A DNA stretch of 64,000 bases from Brachionus rotundiformis. Lineage: Eukaryota; Rotifera; Eurotatoria; Ploima; Brachionidae. This document shows, one piece after another, positions 34,641-46,934 of the stretch (its first letter is position 1; each line of letters opens with the position of its first letter). The stretch covers positions 204,177 through 268,176 of the forward strand of contig JAESIW010000136.1 of NCBI GenBank assembly GCA_016802295.1. The letters are read 5' to 3'. The position numbers were made by a program, and so were the translations under genes. A model generated the notes under the pieces. That model saw nothing but the letters and a program-made list of their open reading frames with translations. It had not been told where the DNA came from and made no database searches.

Positions 34641-35600
34641 CATGGGAACCACTGTTCCTTTTACAGTATTCTCTCGTCAGATTATGCTCCACTATAAGCT
34701 AAGCTACCAGCTTATGGACCATGAATCGAAGTACATTTCACCTATGGAAAAAATTTATATCTTTCATGTATAGCTTTTATTGCAGCATAATCAAACGAGG
34801 TTCAGTTATTGTGTCAAATTTTTGTTTTGATGTTAACATACACCTCGGTCAATTAACATTGGGATATTTAGCTAACTTTTTCACTCCATGTTTATTGAGA
34901 GGTGGACCAGAACTTAGGCCAATAGAGGATCGGCCAAAATTAAGGACTATAAATATAAAATAGCCAAGTCGATAGGGAACCTCCTAAAAGCTAACATAAT
35001 TGAAGAAGTTAAGTTAAGAAAGCCTCTCAGGTATTGCAGAACATCTTTTTGAGTACGAGGATAATGCTATCAATTTCAAAGAATGCCCTTCTGACTTAAG
35101 ATTGTCCCATGCATACTGTCTGATAAGGTTCATCCGTAAGTTCACCAAATTTTCTTACGGGCATTTAGATGACCTTATCACAGCGCACAAAAACAAGGAT
35201 AAGCTCTAGTTCTTTGCCAAGAAGCTAGTGGGCAAGATAAGCAACGCAAGGTGGGTAATCAACACTAAAAAGTCCGTCCCTAATACGGTACGGAAGTGCC
35301 TCTTACCATGTTAAATTAAAGACTAATGTTTTTATCTTAAGTCTCATCATCTCGCTATTTTTATTTTTGCCTTATTAACTCGTTGAGGAGCATAGGCTCA
35401 TAATTGATTTGCACTCAAGGCGATCATCTGCCTTTACCCTTGCTCCTCCTCATGTCATTCCCATTCCGGTGAGCCTTTTTGTGTCTTGCCGGCTTTGCAC
35501 TGTCCATGAAAAGCTCTGTTTGGTATTCGCACTCTTTTCATTCAAAGTACTCGATCAAGCAACTCCTGTTTTTAATACCCAGGCGATTTGAATGGGCTTC
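34641..35600. mobile_element. Probable decayed transposon sequence, unclassified
   Basis: This stretch is richer in GC than the surrounding DNA and has interrupted frames on + (for example RFIRKFTKFSYGHLDDLIT then a stop, and KKLVGKISNARW). No diagnostic catalytic motif is visible. Its position among LINE remnants makes a dead transposon the best guess. Confidence 0.3.
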
Positions 35601-35961
35601 TAGCTTTGGTTTTGGTAAAAGTAAAAAAAGACTTTTTTTCAAATTTTTTATTTCAACTATAATCGATACAACGATTAACAAAATTTGTCTTACTAAATTA
35701 AATTGAAAATTAATAAAATATTTTTTTTTTAGGTAAAAAAAGTTAGTATCGACTGTTTATTTTTTTTTTTTCAGTAAATGTTTTTTGACCAATGACACCA
35801 AATTGTGTTGTTCATTTCTAATAGTTGGCGATTTCTAAAAAAAACTTAATTGAACAATATTGAAAAGGAAAACATTTAATTAAGAATGAGAAAAAAAAAC
35901 ATATCCAAAATTACAGAATATTTAAAAAAAAAAATTATTTTTCAAGTCTTTAAAAACACGC

Positions 35962-36425
35962 TTATGCTCTCTCGCCTCTGATTCTTCTGGCCAGTTGAAT
36001 GTCCTTGGGCATAATGGTCACTCTCTTGGCGTGAATGGCGCACAAGTTTGTGTCCTCGAACAATGACACCAAGTAAGCTTCGCTGGCTTCCTGTAAGATG
36101 GTAAAAATTATTATTTATTGTTAGGAAATAGGTATTTGATTACTTGTAAAGCTCCTATAGCTGCAGATTGAAATCTGAGGTCGGTCTTGAAATCTTGGGC
36201 GATTTCTCGGACCAGCCTTTGAAATGGCAGCTTTCTGATCAAGAGCTCAGTGCTCTTTTGATACTTGCGGATTTCTCTCAAAGCTACAGTACCCGGTCGG
36301 TATCTGTGCGGCTTTTTGACTCCGCCAGTGGACGGGGCACTTTTGCGGGCAGCCTTGGTGGCTAGTTGTTTGCGTGGAGCTTTTCCTCCGGTTGATTTGC
36401 GAGCAGTTTGTTTGGTACGAGCCAT
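35962..36425 (-). CDS. Histone H3.3-type replacement histone
   Basis: Core nucleosome histone. Two exons, 36425-36144 and 36090-35962, separated by a 53-nt intron, give 136 codons including Met, the canonical length. Variant-specific residues are those of H3.3: Ser31 (KSAPSTGGVKK) and the AAIG motif at 87-90 used by HIRA/DAXX deposition. The presence of an intron and AAIG argue against a replication-dependent H3. The tail lysines K4, K9, K14, K18, K23, K27 and K36 are all present. One difference from vertebrate H3.3 is Ser at about position 102 (YLVSLFEDTN instead of YLVGLFEDTN). The gene sits alone, outside a histone cluster, between LINE remnants. Confidence 0.97.
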
Positions 36426-37200
36426 TTTAGTTTATTTTTAAGTCTAAAATTAGAAAAAAAATGGCGTCTTTAAGAATTAAAGGTCTCTTAATTGTTGATT
36501 AAAGAAAAAGTGACGCTTATTTATAGCGTGATTGTAGATAAGCACTAATGACCGAGTAATTCTCCGCCTATTGAAAATTATTGTGAAATTCAGAATGAAA
36601 TAGAAAAGAATTGAAAATATCTAAATAGCTCGATTTTTATGTAGAAAACAAAATTGGTAAAATCTTCAACTCACAGGTCACTCACGCAGTACTCGACAGA
36701 TCAGAGCTCCAATTTGATTTGTTTGCTTATGAAGCAAGTTGATTGGTTTGCTTAGTTTCTAATTTAATTGGTTATTTTTATAATTAATTAGCTCTCATTT
36801 GATGAGAATTTGTTTTATGATAATTTTATGATAATTACACATAACAGCAAAGGTATGATTGCCACTCACACATACGACTTGACTATAAGCCGTAAAAAGC
36901 ACGAACACTCGCTCCGATCCAAGGATCTATTGCTCTTTTGTTCAGTACACGTTTATGTTCCGATTAAGCTTCCTGGCTACGCTCATTGTACACTTTGTTT
37001 TGCAACTTGCAATTTGAAACTTGAAATTTTGAAAATAGTGACTAATTTCTTGTCTGCTATTAAAAACACATTTGAGACTCGATTTTATCATAAATTAATA
37101 ATAAATATTTACTTTTTTAGATTATTTGATAATAATCAACTTAATTTTTTCTTGAGGCAAAAATTTTTACTTAAGTATTTTAGGTTATTTATTTTTTAAG
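36426..37200. other. H3.3 upstream region, no gene seen
   Basis: Presumed promoter side of the H3.3 gene. An open frame on + near 36810-37199 is Lys/Phe/Asn-rich and unlike any family, so it is not called. Confidence 0.4.
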
Positions 37201-38400
37201 TTATATTTTATTATTTATTTATCTAAATAGTAATTTAGAGAGAAGAGTTCCTGCAGTTAGCCGCGTAGTGCCTTCTTTTCAGACAGTCTTTTAGGAATAT
37301 TTGAGGAGGTTTATAAATTTACACTTCTCAATTACAATAGATTTAATCTGTCCTCGGGCAGCGCAGTCATACTTAAGAGTCTCCTCCTTTATAAATTGCG
37401 TGCCAGGCCATATATGGTAAGGTCCATATGACTGTGCGTCGTCTCGCACGTCGTCGACGCCCGGTCCACAAGAAAAAGTGCAGTCTCCGTTTCGGCGCCG
37501 TGATTCGACACCTTCTCTCTAAGTTCTATAAGAAAATATAAATATTCCTTAAAGGGGATTAACTTTATGATCTCCTTCTTATCAAGAGGATATATCATCT
37601 TCTCCTCCGAGTTTCCAGGGACATATTTTAAAGCCTTCATCTTGGAGACTGTTCCTTTCCCTAACTTAATAAATTCTATCCTTTCATTCCCAAAGAGAAC
37701 ATTTTTTCCTTTTAATATAATTAATTGTATTTTTATAGTGGGCTTAGTCTTTAATTTCTTTGAAATGCATGGCCATAAAGGCCGATTTTGCATTTGGGTC
37801 CCTATTCCTAATCTTTTTAATGGCTCCAAGAAAAAAATAAAAGCTTTATTTTTTTCTGTTCTCAAATAATGAAACAATAGTCAACGAGCCTGTTAGAGTT
37901 TTATAGAGGGTTAAATTGATTCTATGAATATCATTTAAAGCTCTTAATCCTACGAATTAGATTCATTTATGACGTCTTGTAGATGTGCTGTTTAGGCAAG
38001 TTTTGGATCCAGTTTGATGCCTAAAAAGGTTGGATTCTGCTCTAGTGGTACCTCTCCTTCTCCTAAAGTTATAGTCTAGTAGTTTAAATAATACATATAA
38101 ATTTAATTGACGATTGCTTAATTAGGCTAAAAATTATAATTGACCATCCTAAAAGAAAGGATTTAGGACAGTGTCTAATGAAAAAAATCCGAAAGAGTAC
38201 ACTTTAGTTGATTCTTTTTCTTATTAACTTGGAAACGAAGTAAGAAGTTCTTATTAAGCCAAACAGTGCTGGTCCAGACTTTCTTTTGGAATGAGCTGCC
38301 TTCTTTATAATTAACAAATATCTTTAATAAAATGTATGAATCTGACCAAAGTAACATATATTATCGACCGTGGTAATTTTTTCATATAGTTGGCTAACTT
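37201..38400 (-). mobile_element. Decayed LINE-like element
   Basis: The minus strand near 37990-38060 encodes a GEVPLEQ then PTFLGIKLDPKL, the conserved segment after the YxDD palm in jockey-like polymerases (N..FLGI.LD.KL). Downstream, 37389-37877 stays open for 163 codons without a recognisable domain. The block 37240-37520 is GC-rich relative to its surroundings. Frames are broken elsewhere, and 38168-38330 looks like an insertion relative to the copy at 34.5 kb. Non-functional. Confidence 0.5.
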
Positions 38401-38861
38401 TTAACACCATGTTCACATTCTTTTTTACATAATGGGTCCAATAAATCGCTGTATTTTTAGATATGAAGATCTGTTTAAATATTTAGTGGAATACCTCAAG
38501 CTACACATGGATCTTAGTCCTTTTTGTCAGCCTAGATTTTGAAGCGTGAAATAAGAAAAAAAATCATATGATTATATCTGACCACAGGATGAGTAATAAT
38601 TATAACTAATTAATCTGATATAAAATTAATTAAACTGATGAGTAAAAAGTATAAATTAGATGAGTTAAAGTTAAGTTTTTTGTTTTACTGATTGATTGTT
38701 TCTTTGAAATTCTCATAAAAGGAGTTTTACTTTTTGGTTAGGACAAGTGTTGAAAATTTTTCAATAGTTTCTATCTAATTGATATGATGTCAAGAAAAGA
38801 AAGATTATACATGAATTCAATTAGATAATTATACCGAGGCAAAGAATAGCACATACCAAAA

Positions 38862-38914
<53 letters not shown>

Positions 38915-39641
38915 CTTTTTATCTTAGCTAAAATAGGCAAATAAATTAAATTCGATTTTTTAACCATTCCCATTTATTCTTAGGACCAAAGTTTTTATTG
39001 AAATTTTCAATCCTTTTAAAAAAGAATTATTTTTTACTACTTATATATATAAAACTAGAAGATAAAGAGGCAAGTTCTACTTCACTTGACTTAAGTTATC
39101 TATTCTCAAAAAAATATGAAAATATTTTTTTATTTTATATTATTCAAATACAATTTAATTAATGTTGAATGATATTTAAAATTATTTTTTTATTCTCTCT
39201 AGCCTCTTACTATAAAGAATAAAATAAAAAAAGATTAAAGCTTTTTTGTTTTACAACGAATATAATTTTCTATTCAATTTAACAATTGTTTAAAAATGTT
39301 TTAGATCGAATTTATAATTTCAAAAGGGGAATCTCTTAAACGATCCATCGTATTTTTATTAAAAGTGAAATAAATGATATTAAACTAAATATCAATTTTA
39401 ATTTTCAAATTTTACTTTTTTATAATTTTATAATCAAATTATCTTCAAGTAGACATTGGAGTGTTTTTAATTTTTTTCTATTCTATGATATTTTAACTAC
39501 AATTAAATAAACTGAAAACTTTAGCTCCAAAAAATTTATAATTAATATGACATTAACAAATAAATTCTATAAAAATGAATACAAAAAATAAATATTCAAT
39601 TAATGATTACTTTTTTTATTGAATAAATTGACATTAAAGAT
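38401..39641. other. Intergenic, no gene seen; (ATT)n microsatellite
   Basis: AT-rich DNA downstream of the ABCH gene. A microsatellite lies at 38863-38911. Confidence 0.5.
38863..38911. repeat. (ATT)n microsatellite, about 16 units
   Basis: Uninterrupted ATT trinucleotide run of about 49 bp. Such runs are polymorphic and error-prone in assemblies. Confidence 0.95.
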
Positions 39642-42569
39642 TTATTTATAAGTAAATTTTGATCGATGTGAAAACATTACTAAAAAAACAACTACAAACA
39701 ATGCAGTCCAAGCATATGTTGCCAAAAAACCTTTGTAAACTTTCTCATTTTCAATGCCCCAGTCTAAAATGGTTAAATTTGTAACAAAAGTTTTGATTTT
39801 AAGATTTAATACCTTTTTCCAAAATAGCTCTAAATGAATCTGTTGCGTATGTTAATGGTAAAAATTTACTAACATAATTACTTAACCAAACTGGCTGAGC
39901 TTCAATAGGCCATATTATTCCACTCATTAGTAATATTGGGTAAAAAGACGCCAGTGTTACTTGAATCACAGTTTCTTCACCATAAAATATTGAAGCAAGA
40001 CTCAAACCTTGAAAAATTGATTACACAAGAATATGACAAAAATAATTTGATACCATATGAGAGTCCACAAAAACCTTGTGATAATAAAAGACCAATTAGA
40101 AGAAAAAATGAGCCTTTTAGCGGAAGCTATATCAAACAAAGATTAAACAAGCATTAATAGGTTAATTTGATAAAAAAGGTATACTTTAAAAAATCCAAAC
40201 AAAAGTCCAAGTATTATGAAAACCTGTATAGACATTAGTAAAGAATACACTATCAATTGGCTTACCAATAATTCCAAAGTTCTAACACCTTTAATCAATA
40301 TATTTTAATTAATTTAATAATTTTTTGTTTAAAATAAATTTAACCTGAAATAAAAGCTCTTTCAGTTAGACCAACTCGTTTTTCGAATTCAAAATTCGAA
40401 GCAGTTGAAGCTACTGAAATGAAAAAAATTACACTAATGGCTATCCCTGGTGCCATGAAATTGGTAAAATCTGCTTCGTATTGCCCATAAACTGGCTTTT
40501 CGAATTTAAAAATATAAAAATTTTCATAATTAGAATTATTCAAGTTTTGTTTCCATCTAGATTGTTTCTTAAAAATCATTCTATCAGCAACTTTTTTAAT
40601 GGCATTAAATAAAGTATTTCTGATTGCCAAACTTATTTGTTGATCTAAAAATTATAAGCTTAGTTCTTTTTTTTTATTAAATGTAACCGAGTTACTTGTA
40701 TTGTCCATATAAACATGAATAGAGTTTTTTAAATCGTCAAAACTTGATTTTTTCCAATAAAGTTCAAAAACTTCTTGACCAAAATTTTGATCAATAACCA
40801 AAAGTGTCCAAATTTTGCCTGACTTCAAGTCTTGGTATCCAGACTCAAAATTTGTGTAAAAAATCTTTTTTTTGTGTGTTAATTTATTTTTTGAAATGAT
40901 TATTTGGATACTAAATCACAATACCTTGTTCAAAATTTCGTTGTCCATTCGGTCGATTATTTCCCCGCTTAGATTAAAAGAACTATTATCATTATTTACA
41001 TATCCGATGGGCAAATTTTTTACTGGCCTTCCGATACATAAACAAAAAAAAGTAATCTGAATAATTGGAACTAAAAATTGGATCAGTAACAGCCTTAAAA
41101 AACAATAAAAAATAATAATAAACTTTTTAAATTAGAATTAAAAGACTTTTTATTCCTCAAACATTTGATACTATCTTTATATACATTGGCAATAACTCTG
41201 TTGAAATTTAAATAATCTTGGCTGTTTTTAGATTCTACTGATAGTTCATCAATATTTTCCAATTCTTTTCATAATTTTATAAAATTTGAAATTAATTTTT
41301 TCTAATTTACTTTTATTGTTTCGGTAGTCAAGCTCTTCTACAAAATTTGCTGAATCTATGGACATTTCTATTTGCTTTTCACAAATAAAATAAAAAATAT
41401 CTTCTAATATCTATAAAAAAAAAGATAATTAAATTTGGTTATAAAATCAAAATAAATATTTTACTTGAGTTTTATATTTTTTTATTAAAAAATCAGGACT
41501 CTTTTCTTCTATTATCTGCCCATTTCTCATAAAACCTAAACAATTTGCGCCTCGAGCCTCTAAAATTTTTCATTAATAAATATTCTTAATTTTTAATAAT
41601 TGACTAGCTTTTAACCTTCAATGTAATGTGTTGTAATAAGTATTGTTGTTTTATCTTGATGGGCTAAATTTTGTAAAAAATCCCAAATTCTTTATTTAAA
41701 AATAAAATATACAAAATTATTTTATCAAAAAATAAAAGCACTTTTTCCTAAGCATCGGATCAAGCCCTTTAAAAAATTGTTTAATACTTTAATCAATTAA
41801 TAATTGTTACTTACCGACAGTTGGTTCATCCAAGATTAAAATTTTAGGTCTATTCAGCAGACTGATTGCTAAGCTGGTTCTTCTGGCCTGACCACCGCTT
41901 TCAATTACAAATTGTAAAAATATATAAAAATAAACTGATATTTTATTTTTAATTACCTCATGTTTGATATTAAATGTTTAGAATCTGGTAGATTTAGAAG
42001 ATCAATTAGGAATTTTTCTCTAGATTTTATTTCAATCGATGACATAGAATACAATTTTCCAAAATAATAAAATATCTCTTCAACAGAAAGCTCACAGTAC
42101 AAGCATGTTTCCTAAGTGTAAGCTTAATCAAATAGACTTTATGATCTAAATAATTTACCTGTGGCATATAACCAAGTTCACCGAGATTGACTTTGTTTTT
42201 CTTTTTAAAACTTGTTGAATCTTGATTAATAAAAACTCGACCATGTTCGTATTTCAAAAGTCCCAAAAGACATTTCAATAAAGTGGTCTTGCCACAACCG
42301 CTCGGCCCCAACAAAGCATATCTTTTAAAAACTTATTTACCATGTATAAATAATATTAAATAATGTTACATTTTATTCTTTTCTACATTTATATTGACTC
42401 TATTTAAAACTAATGTTTTTGTTTTGTTAAAGAAACTTTTTTGCTTATAAAAAAATTTGCTCAAATTAAAAGCCCTAAGTGCATAATCTTGCGACTCAGA
42501 GCTTAAACTTGTCGGGCTTTGTGTGATTAGAGTTTGTTGTAAACTGGAATGGTTCGTATCTAATGTCAT
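39642..42569 (-). CDS. ABCH-subfamily ABC transporter (half transporter)
   Basis: Sixteen exons join in phase to about 714 aa: 42569-42370, 42321-42159,42111-41957, 41897-41815, 41766-41742 (25 nt), 41689-41616, 41559-41465, 41410-41311, 41264-41147, 41093-40925, 40864-40696, 40644-40345, 40288-40185, 40126-40054, 40007-39813 and 39763-39642. The N-terminal nucleotide-binding domain has Walker A GPSGCGKTT, Q-loop GYMPQ, signature SGGQ, Walker B LILDEPTVGLDP and switch His in TTHYIEE, all intact. A six-helix ABC2-type membrane domain follows, with a large loop between TM1 and TM2. Its landmarks ITFFCLCIGRPVKNLP, QGFCGLSYG and SGIIWPIEAQPVWL match the ABCH family of arthropods and other invertebrates. 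The order NBD-TMD and the size mean it must dimerise. Insect ABCH proteins help lay down barrier lipids; the substrate here is unknown. Introns are nearly all 42-60 nt. Confidence 0.92.
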
Positions 42570-43246
42570 ACTTATTCTGGCATTAATTAAAAAATATTAT
42601 AGAAAAAAATTTAAACTTATAATATCTAGATAAGCGTTAGTATATTTATCAAAAATAATGTCATTTTATAATAATTAATTGAAAAAATCATACGGCACCT
42701 GACGATAAATCTTTTTTAAATTTTTATCAAACAGATACTCAAAAAAAACTTTTGCTTATGGTAAGCATTATAGACATAAACGATAATTACTCCAAGCCTC
42801 ATATTCACCTTACATATTATATAAAATCAAAAACAAAGATACTTTTTTATAATTTACTCCTAAAACCAACAAAATTTTAATAATCTGTCAAAATACTGCT
42901 ACAATTTAGCTAAAATTAATTTTAAGGTAATTGGTACCCATTTTTGAAAACTTTTCAAAACCAAAACCTTTTTTATATGAATTCTTACTTTTTAACTTAA
43001 TATAATCAAAAATAAACAATCATATCGGTAAACGAACATAGGTCTAAATTTATCTTAATAAATGATTAAAAATAACTTAACTTTAATTTATACTAATGAC
43101 CAAAAAACATTGGTTAGATTATTTTTTTTATTTGGTTCACTCAAGTTAGTCTGATTTTTTGAAAAAACTAAAATTTACATGCATGCAAATTACTATATAT
43201 TTTTTTATTTTTTATTTTATTGAAATTTAATTCAAATAATCTAAAA
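42570..43246. other. Divergent intergenic region (shared promoter side)
   Basis: 677 bp separating the start codons of the divergently transcribed ABCH and Yurt-like genes. AT-rich; no motif recognised. Confidence 0.5.
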
Positions 43247-46200
43247 ATGATGTGTTTAAAATTACAAAAAAATTTTAAAATTAGAGTAGTTCTTCTGGAT
43301 GAAAGAGAAATTAGGCTGTCGTATAAAGTAAATTCTTATATATAGATAAATTGATTTATTGCTATCATTAATACAAAGGGATCACAAAAATGCGAAAAAA
43401 TACTTTTAGATGTTGCCAAATTCATTAAACTCAGTGAATTTGAATATTTTAGTTTCCGATTTAATGACTTGGACAATCAATTCATTTGGGTCGATCTTCA
43501 AAATTCAATTATTAATCAATTTAAACCACTTTTTGAACACTTGTCTGAAATAACTCTGTATTTTCATGTAAAACATTATGTCACAGACCCCTGCAAACTT
43601 AATGACGAATTTACCAGGTAAAGTTGGTAAAGTAAATATTCGCACCTTTAAAGCAAATATTTTAGGTATCTATACTATCTGCAACTGAGAAAAGACATCT
43701 TAAATGGTAAAATAACTTTACAATTCGATTCAGCAGTTGACTTGTTTGGTTATTTTCTTCAAAGTATTTAAATTTAAAATAAGGAACAAAAAAAATAAAA
43801 AATTTAAACTGTTTTTAAGGTGAACTTGGTGACTTTAATTCAAAAAGAGACTCGTTCGGATATGCATCTGAATTTGAGTTCTTGCCTAACCAGACTATTG
43901 AGCTGGAAAAATCTGCCGAGGCCAAACACCTCAAGCTAAAGTAATAATAGTTTAAAAGAATTAAATCTTATAATTTAATTAAATTTTAACAATTTACCAA
44001 GAGGAATGGTTCAAGAAGAAGCTGAAATGAACTTTTTAAATAAGATAAAATGGGTGGATTCATATGGAGTTGATTTGTATTTGGTTAAAGTTGTTTGTAA
44101 AAATTATTAAATTAAAATGAGTTGAATTTTTGTGTTAGGGCGAAGATGATGTAGACTATGAGCTTGGTATAAATCCAACTGGAATATGCCTTTACCAAAA
44201 TAAAATTAAACTAGATAACTACTTTTGGCCACGAATTCAAAATTTCAATCACAAGCTCAACAAATTTATTGTTACTTTGATTGACAAAAATGTAAATTTT
44301 AACTTTGGTAATTAGTAATTAATGAGTTTTTTTTCACAGAATGAGGAAAAAACCCTAGGCTACATTTTAAAAACAAAATCAAGTTGTAAAAACTTGTACC
44401 AAACTTGTGAAGATCATCTAAAATTTTTCAAGTAGATAGTTTAAAATTGTTTCATTTTTTTAATAATCAAAAAAAATTAATTAAGAATAAAAACTGTATA
44501 CAGAGAGCCTGCTAAAATAAATACCACAGATGCTATGAATAAAAAAATGTAATAGACAATGAACATAATAATTAAATTAGATGAATATATTTTTTTTTTT
44601 AGTTCGAAGTCGAACCGTCAATCAGGTAATAAAAAACGATTTGATCGCTTACCTGCTAAGCGCAACAAAAGACGTCAGAACGATTATTCAAATAGTAAAT
44701 TATAAAAAAAATATTTAAACTTATTATGAAATTTAATTTTAAATTTTAGTTGACGAATCTCAGATTAAGGAAGAAAAGTTTTATATAAATCAAAAAATTG
44801 ATAAATTTATTTACAAATGTTTTATTAAGTGTTGAAAATATAATCAGTCAGGACGGAAATTTGATATTCATTAAGAAAGAAGACGAAGCAGATAAGATAG
44901 ATGAAAAGGAAAATTGTCAAAGTCCTGTTCTATCAATCAAGTCGGTCAGGAGTAGAAAAGACTCAAATAGAAGAGAAGAATCGGCATCCGAAGGTGAAAA
45001 TGCCCATAGACGCAAACATGGGTAGATAATTTCATAAAATAATTAAAAAAAATTAACTAATTTACTTAAAGGCGTAACAGAAGTCGGAATAGGCGCAGTG
45101 GACTGGTAAATCCAGAGGAAGCAAATGGACCAAAAGTGCTGGATTCAGATTCCGACCATGGTTTAGTAATCAAAAGACAGGTGTTCAAATCAGAGGGTAA
45201 ACTCAATGGTCAAGGTGTTAACAGAAGCTCGAGTAATCGCAGTAGCCACAGAAAAAAGCACAGATCGCATTCAAGAGGGTGCAGAAGTTAAAATTTAGGA
45301 GATAATTTTTTAAATTTTTTTGCTAGTTCTAGTAAAGGTGTTAACAATAATCCGGAATGGACTCAAATGGTCAGTCAAAAATACAATGGAGTTTCTAAAT
45401 CGAGAAAAAGCTTGTCAAGTCAAAAAAGTGGATCAAATATTGTCTACAAGGAGAAGAAGAGTCGCTATGATCCATCAGAGACATGCCACGAAACAACTAT
45501 GGACGAAATGGACCAGAATGAAACAGAAAGAAAGCGCCAAATAAGACGCAGAAAGTAACATGGTTCAGAAATTTTTAAACTAGTAATATTAATTATTGTT
45601 TAAGACGAAGTAAATCGCCTGGAAATGTGTCCAAGCCTCCCGAAGAAATACTTCAGCATATAAAGTAATCCTAAATTTGATTGTTTATGTTTTAAATTAT
45701 TTAAATTAGTTATAATCGGGTTGAATCGTCAGGTATGGATCCTGAACAATTAAAAGAAATTCCTTTTGTTAAAATAGAGTATATTTTATTTTAAGTTTGT
45801 TTTTTTATTATCTTAATTCAAAGATAAATATTAAGGACATGCGCCCCACCATTTCGAATCAGTCCACATCATAAGCAAAGAAGATACTCTCCACATCGAA
45901 GGAAATCTTAGTAAAATAAATAAATAAATAAGATAATTTTGTATAAACTAAATAAATAAAGTGATTTTCCCGAGTCTAAATCAAGCTATTCATCAAATGG
46001 AATGGCTCAAATAAAGGTACGCCTTAGACAAGATAATGCTAAATTTTTATTTTTTTTAACTATTGCTTAGAAGCTTAATGATGATTGTGATTATGTGATG
46101 ATTAATGTGGCCACTAAACAAGGTGGTGTATCTATGGGATCTGCTGTTAATTCAAAATTGGTTAGTTAAAAAACATAACAAACTATTTAAAATCATCATA

Positions 46201-46306
46201 GTATTAATTTTAGACTCAGTTTACAGAACCAATTTCAAATGGCCTAAGTGCCGACTCTGGTTGTGAAGATATGAGCTCAAAATTAGATTTAATCAAACAA
46301 ATTTAG
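43247..46306 (+). CDS. FERM-domain protein of the Yurt/EPB41L5 type with basic RS-like tail
   Basis: Band 4.1-type cortical scaffold; Yurt/EPB41L5 restrain Crumbs and shape epithelial polarity. Nineteen exons join in phase to about 701 aa (EPB41L5 is about 730): 43247-43327, 43379-43617, 43666-43763, 43820-43940, 44002-44089, 44139-44291, 44340-44431, 44504-44548, 44603-44694, 44750-44777 (28 nt), 44830-45021, 45072-45278, 45327-45554, 45605-45664, 45710-45778, 45836-45910, 45962-46016, 46071-46160 and 46214-46306. The FERM lobes are visible: VVLLDEREIRL (F1), DEFTRYLYYLQLRKDIL (F2), WVDSYGVDLYLVK and INPTGICLYQNKIKLDNYFW (F3). The tail from about residue 310 is basic and Arg/Ser-rich (NKKRFDRLPAKRNKRRQ, RRKHGRNRSRNRRSG, HRKKHRSHSRG). 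It then becomes acidic and ends in DLIKQI. Start: the two tandem ATGs (43247, 43250) come just before F1. FRMD4 or band 4.1 proper fit less well. Confidence 0.85.
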
Positions 46307-46934
46307 CCTTTTTTTATAATTATTAAATTTATTAATTAAAAAATTTGTATTTGATTTTTATACGCAATTTTGTTAATTTGATTTTATTAGTGATGATTAT
46401 TTTATTAAATATGTAATAAATTTTTCAACGTGATAAACATATCATGGTAATAAAATTTTTATTCAAACACTGACAATCTTTTTTTTAATGTAGTTTAATT
46501 GTATTTTTTTAATCAAAGTCACATTTAAACTAGACAATTATTAGATAATAGCTAAAGTATTAGTTCTAGATGATATGATAAAATTTAGAATGATATTGTT
46601 TTTATTTATTTCTTATTTTATCCTAGTTAGCATACATCATTTATTCTAAAAATTTGAAAATAATTAAGATATCATAATAATTATAACTCATTCTAAGCAA
46701 ATCTAAGCCATATTTGATTTTAAAAATGCGTAATTCTTATCAAATTTTAATTTTAGATTAAAATTGTATATATCAAAAATTTATTTTAACATTGGTCTAA
46801 CAAATATTACAAATAAAGAAAATTTATTTTCGATATTATGAAATTAAAAAAAATCATCTGACTTTTGATCTTTTTTTAGCAAAAAATATTAATTAAACAT
46901 TTTTTATAAATATTGTTCATTTCCATATAATACA
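46307..46934. other. Convergent intergenic region, no gene seen
   Basis: AT-rich 3' flanks of the Yurt-like (+) and Tudor (-) genes. Confidence 0.5.

Noticed and set aside
37389..37877. Open frame of 163 codons on the minus strand as an independent gene
   Set aside because: It has no recognisable domain and lies directly in line with a decayed LINE (FLGIKLDPKL just upstream), so it is treated as part of that element.
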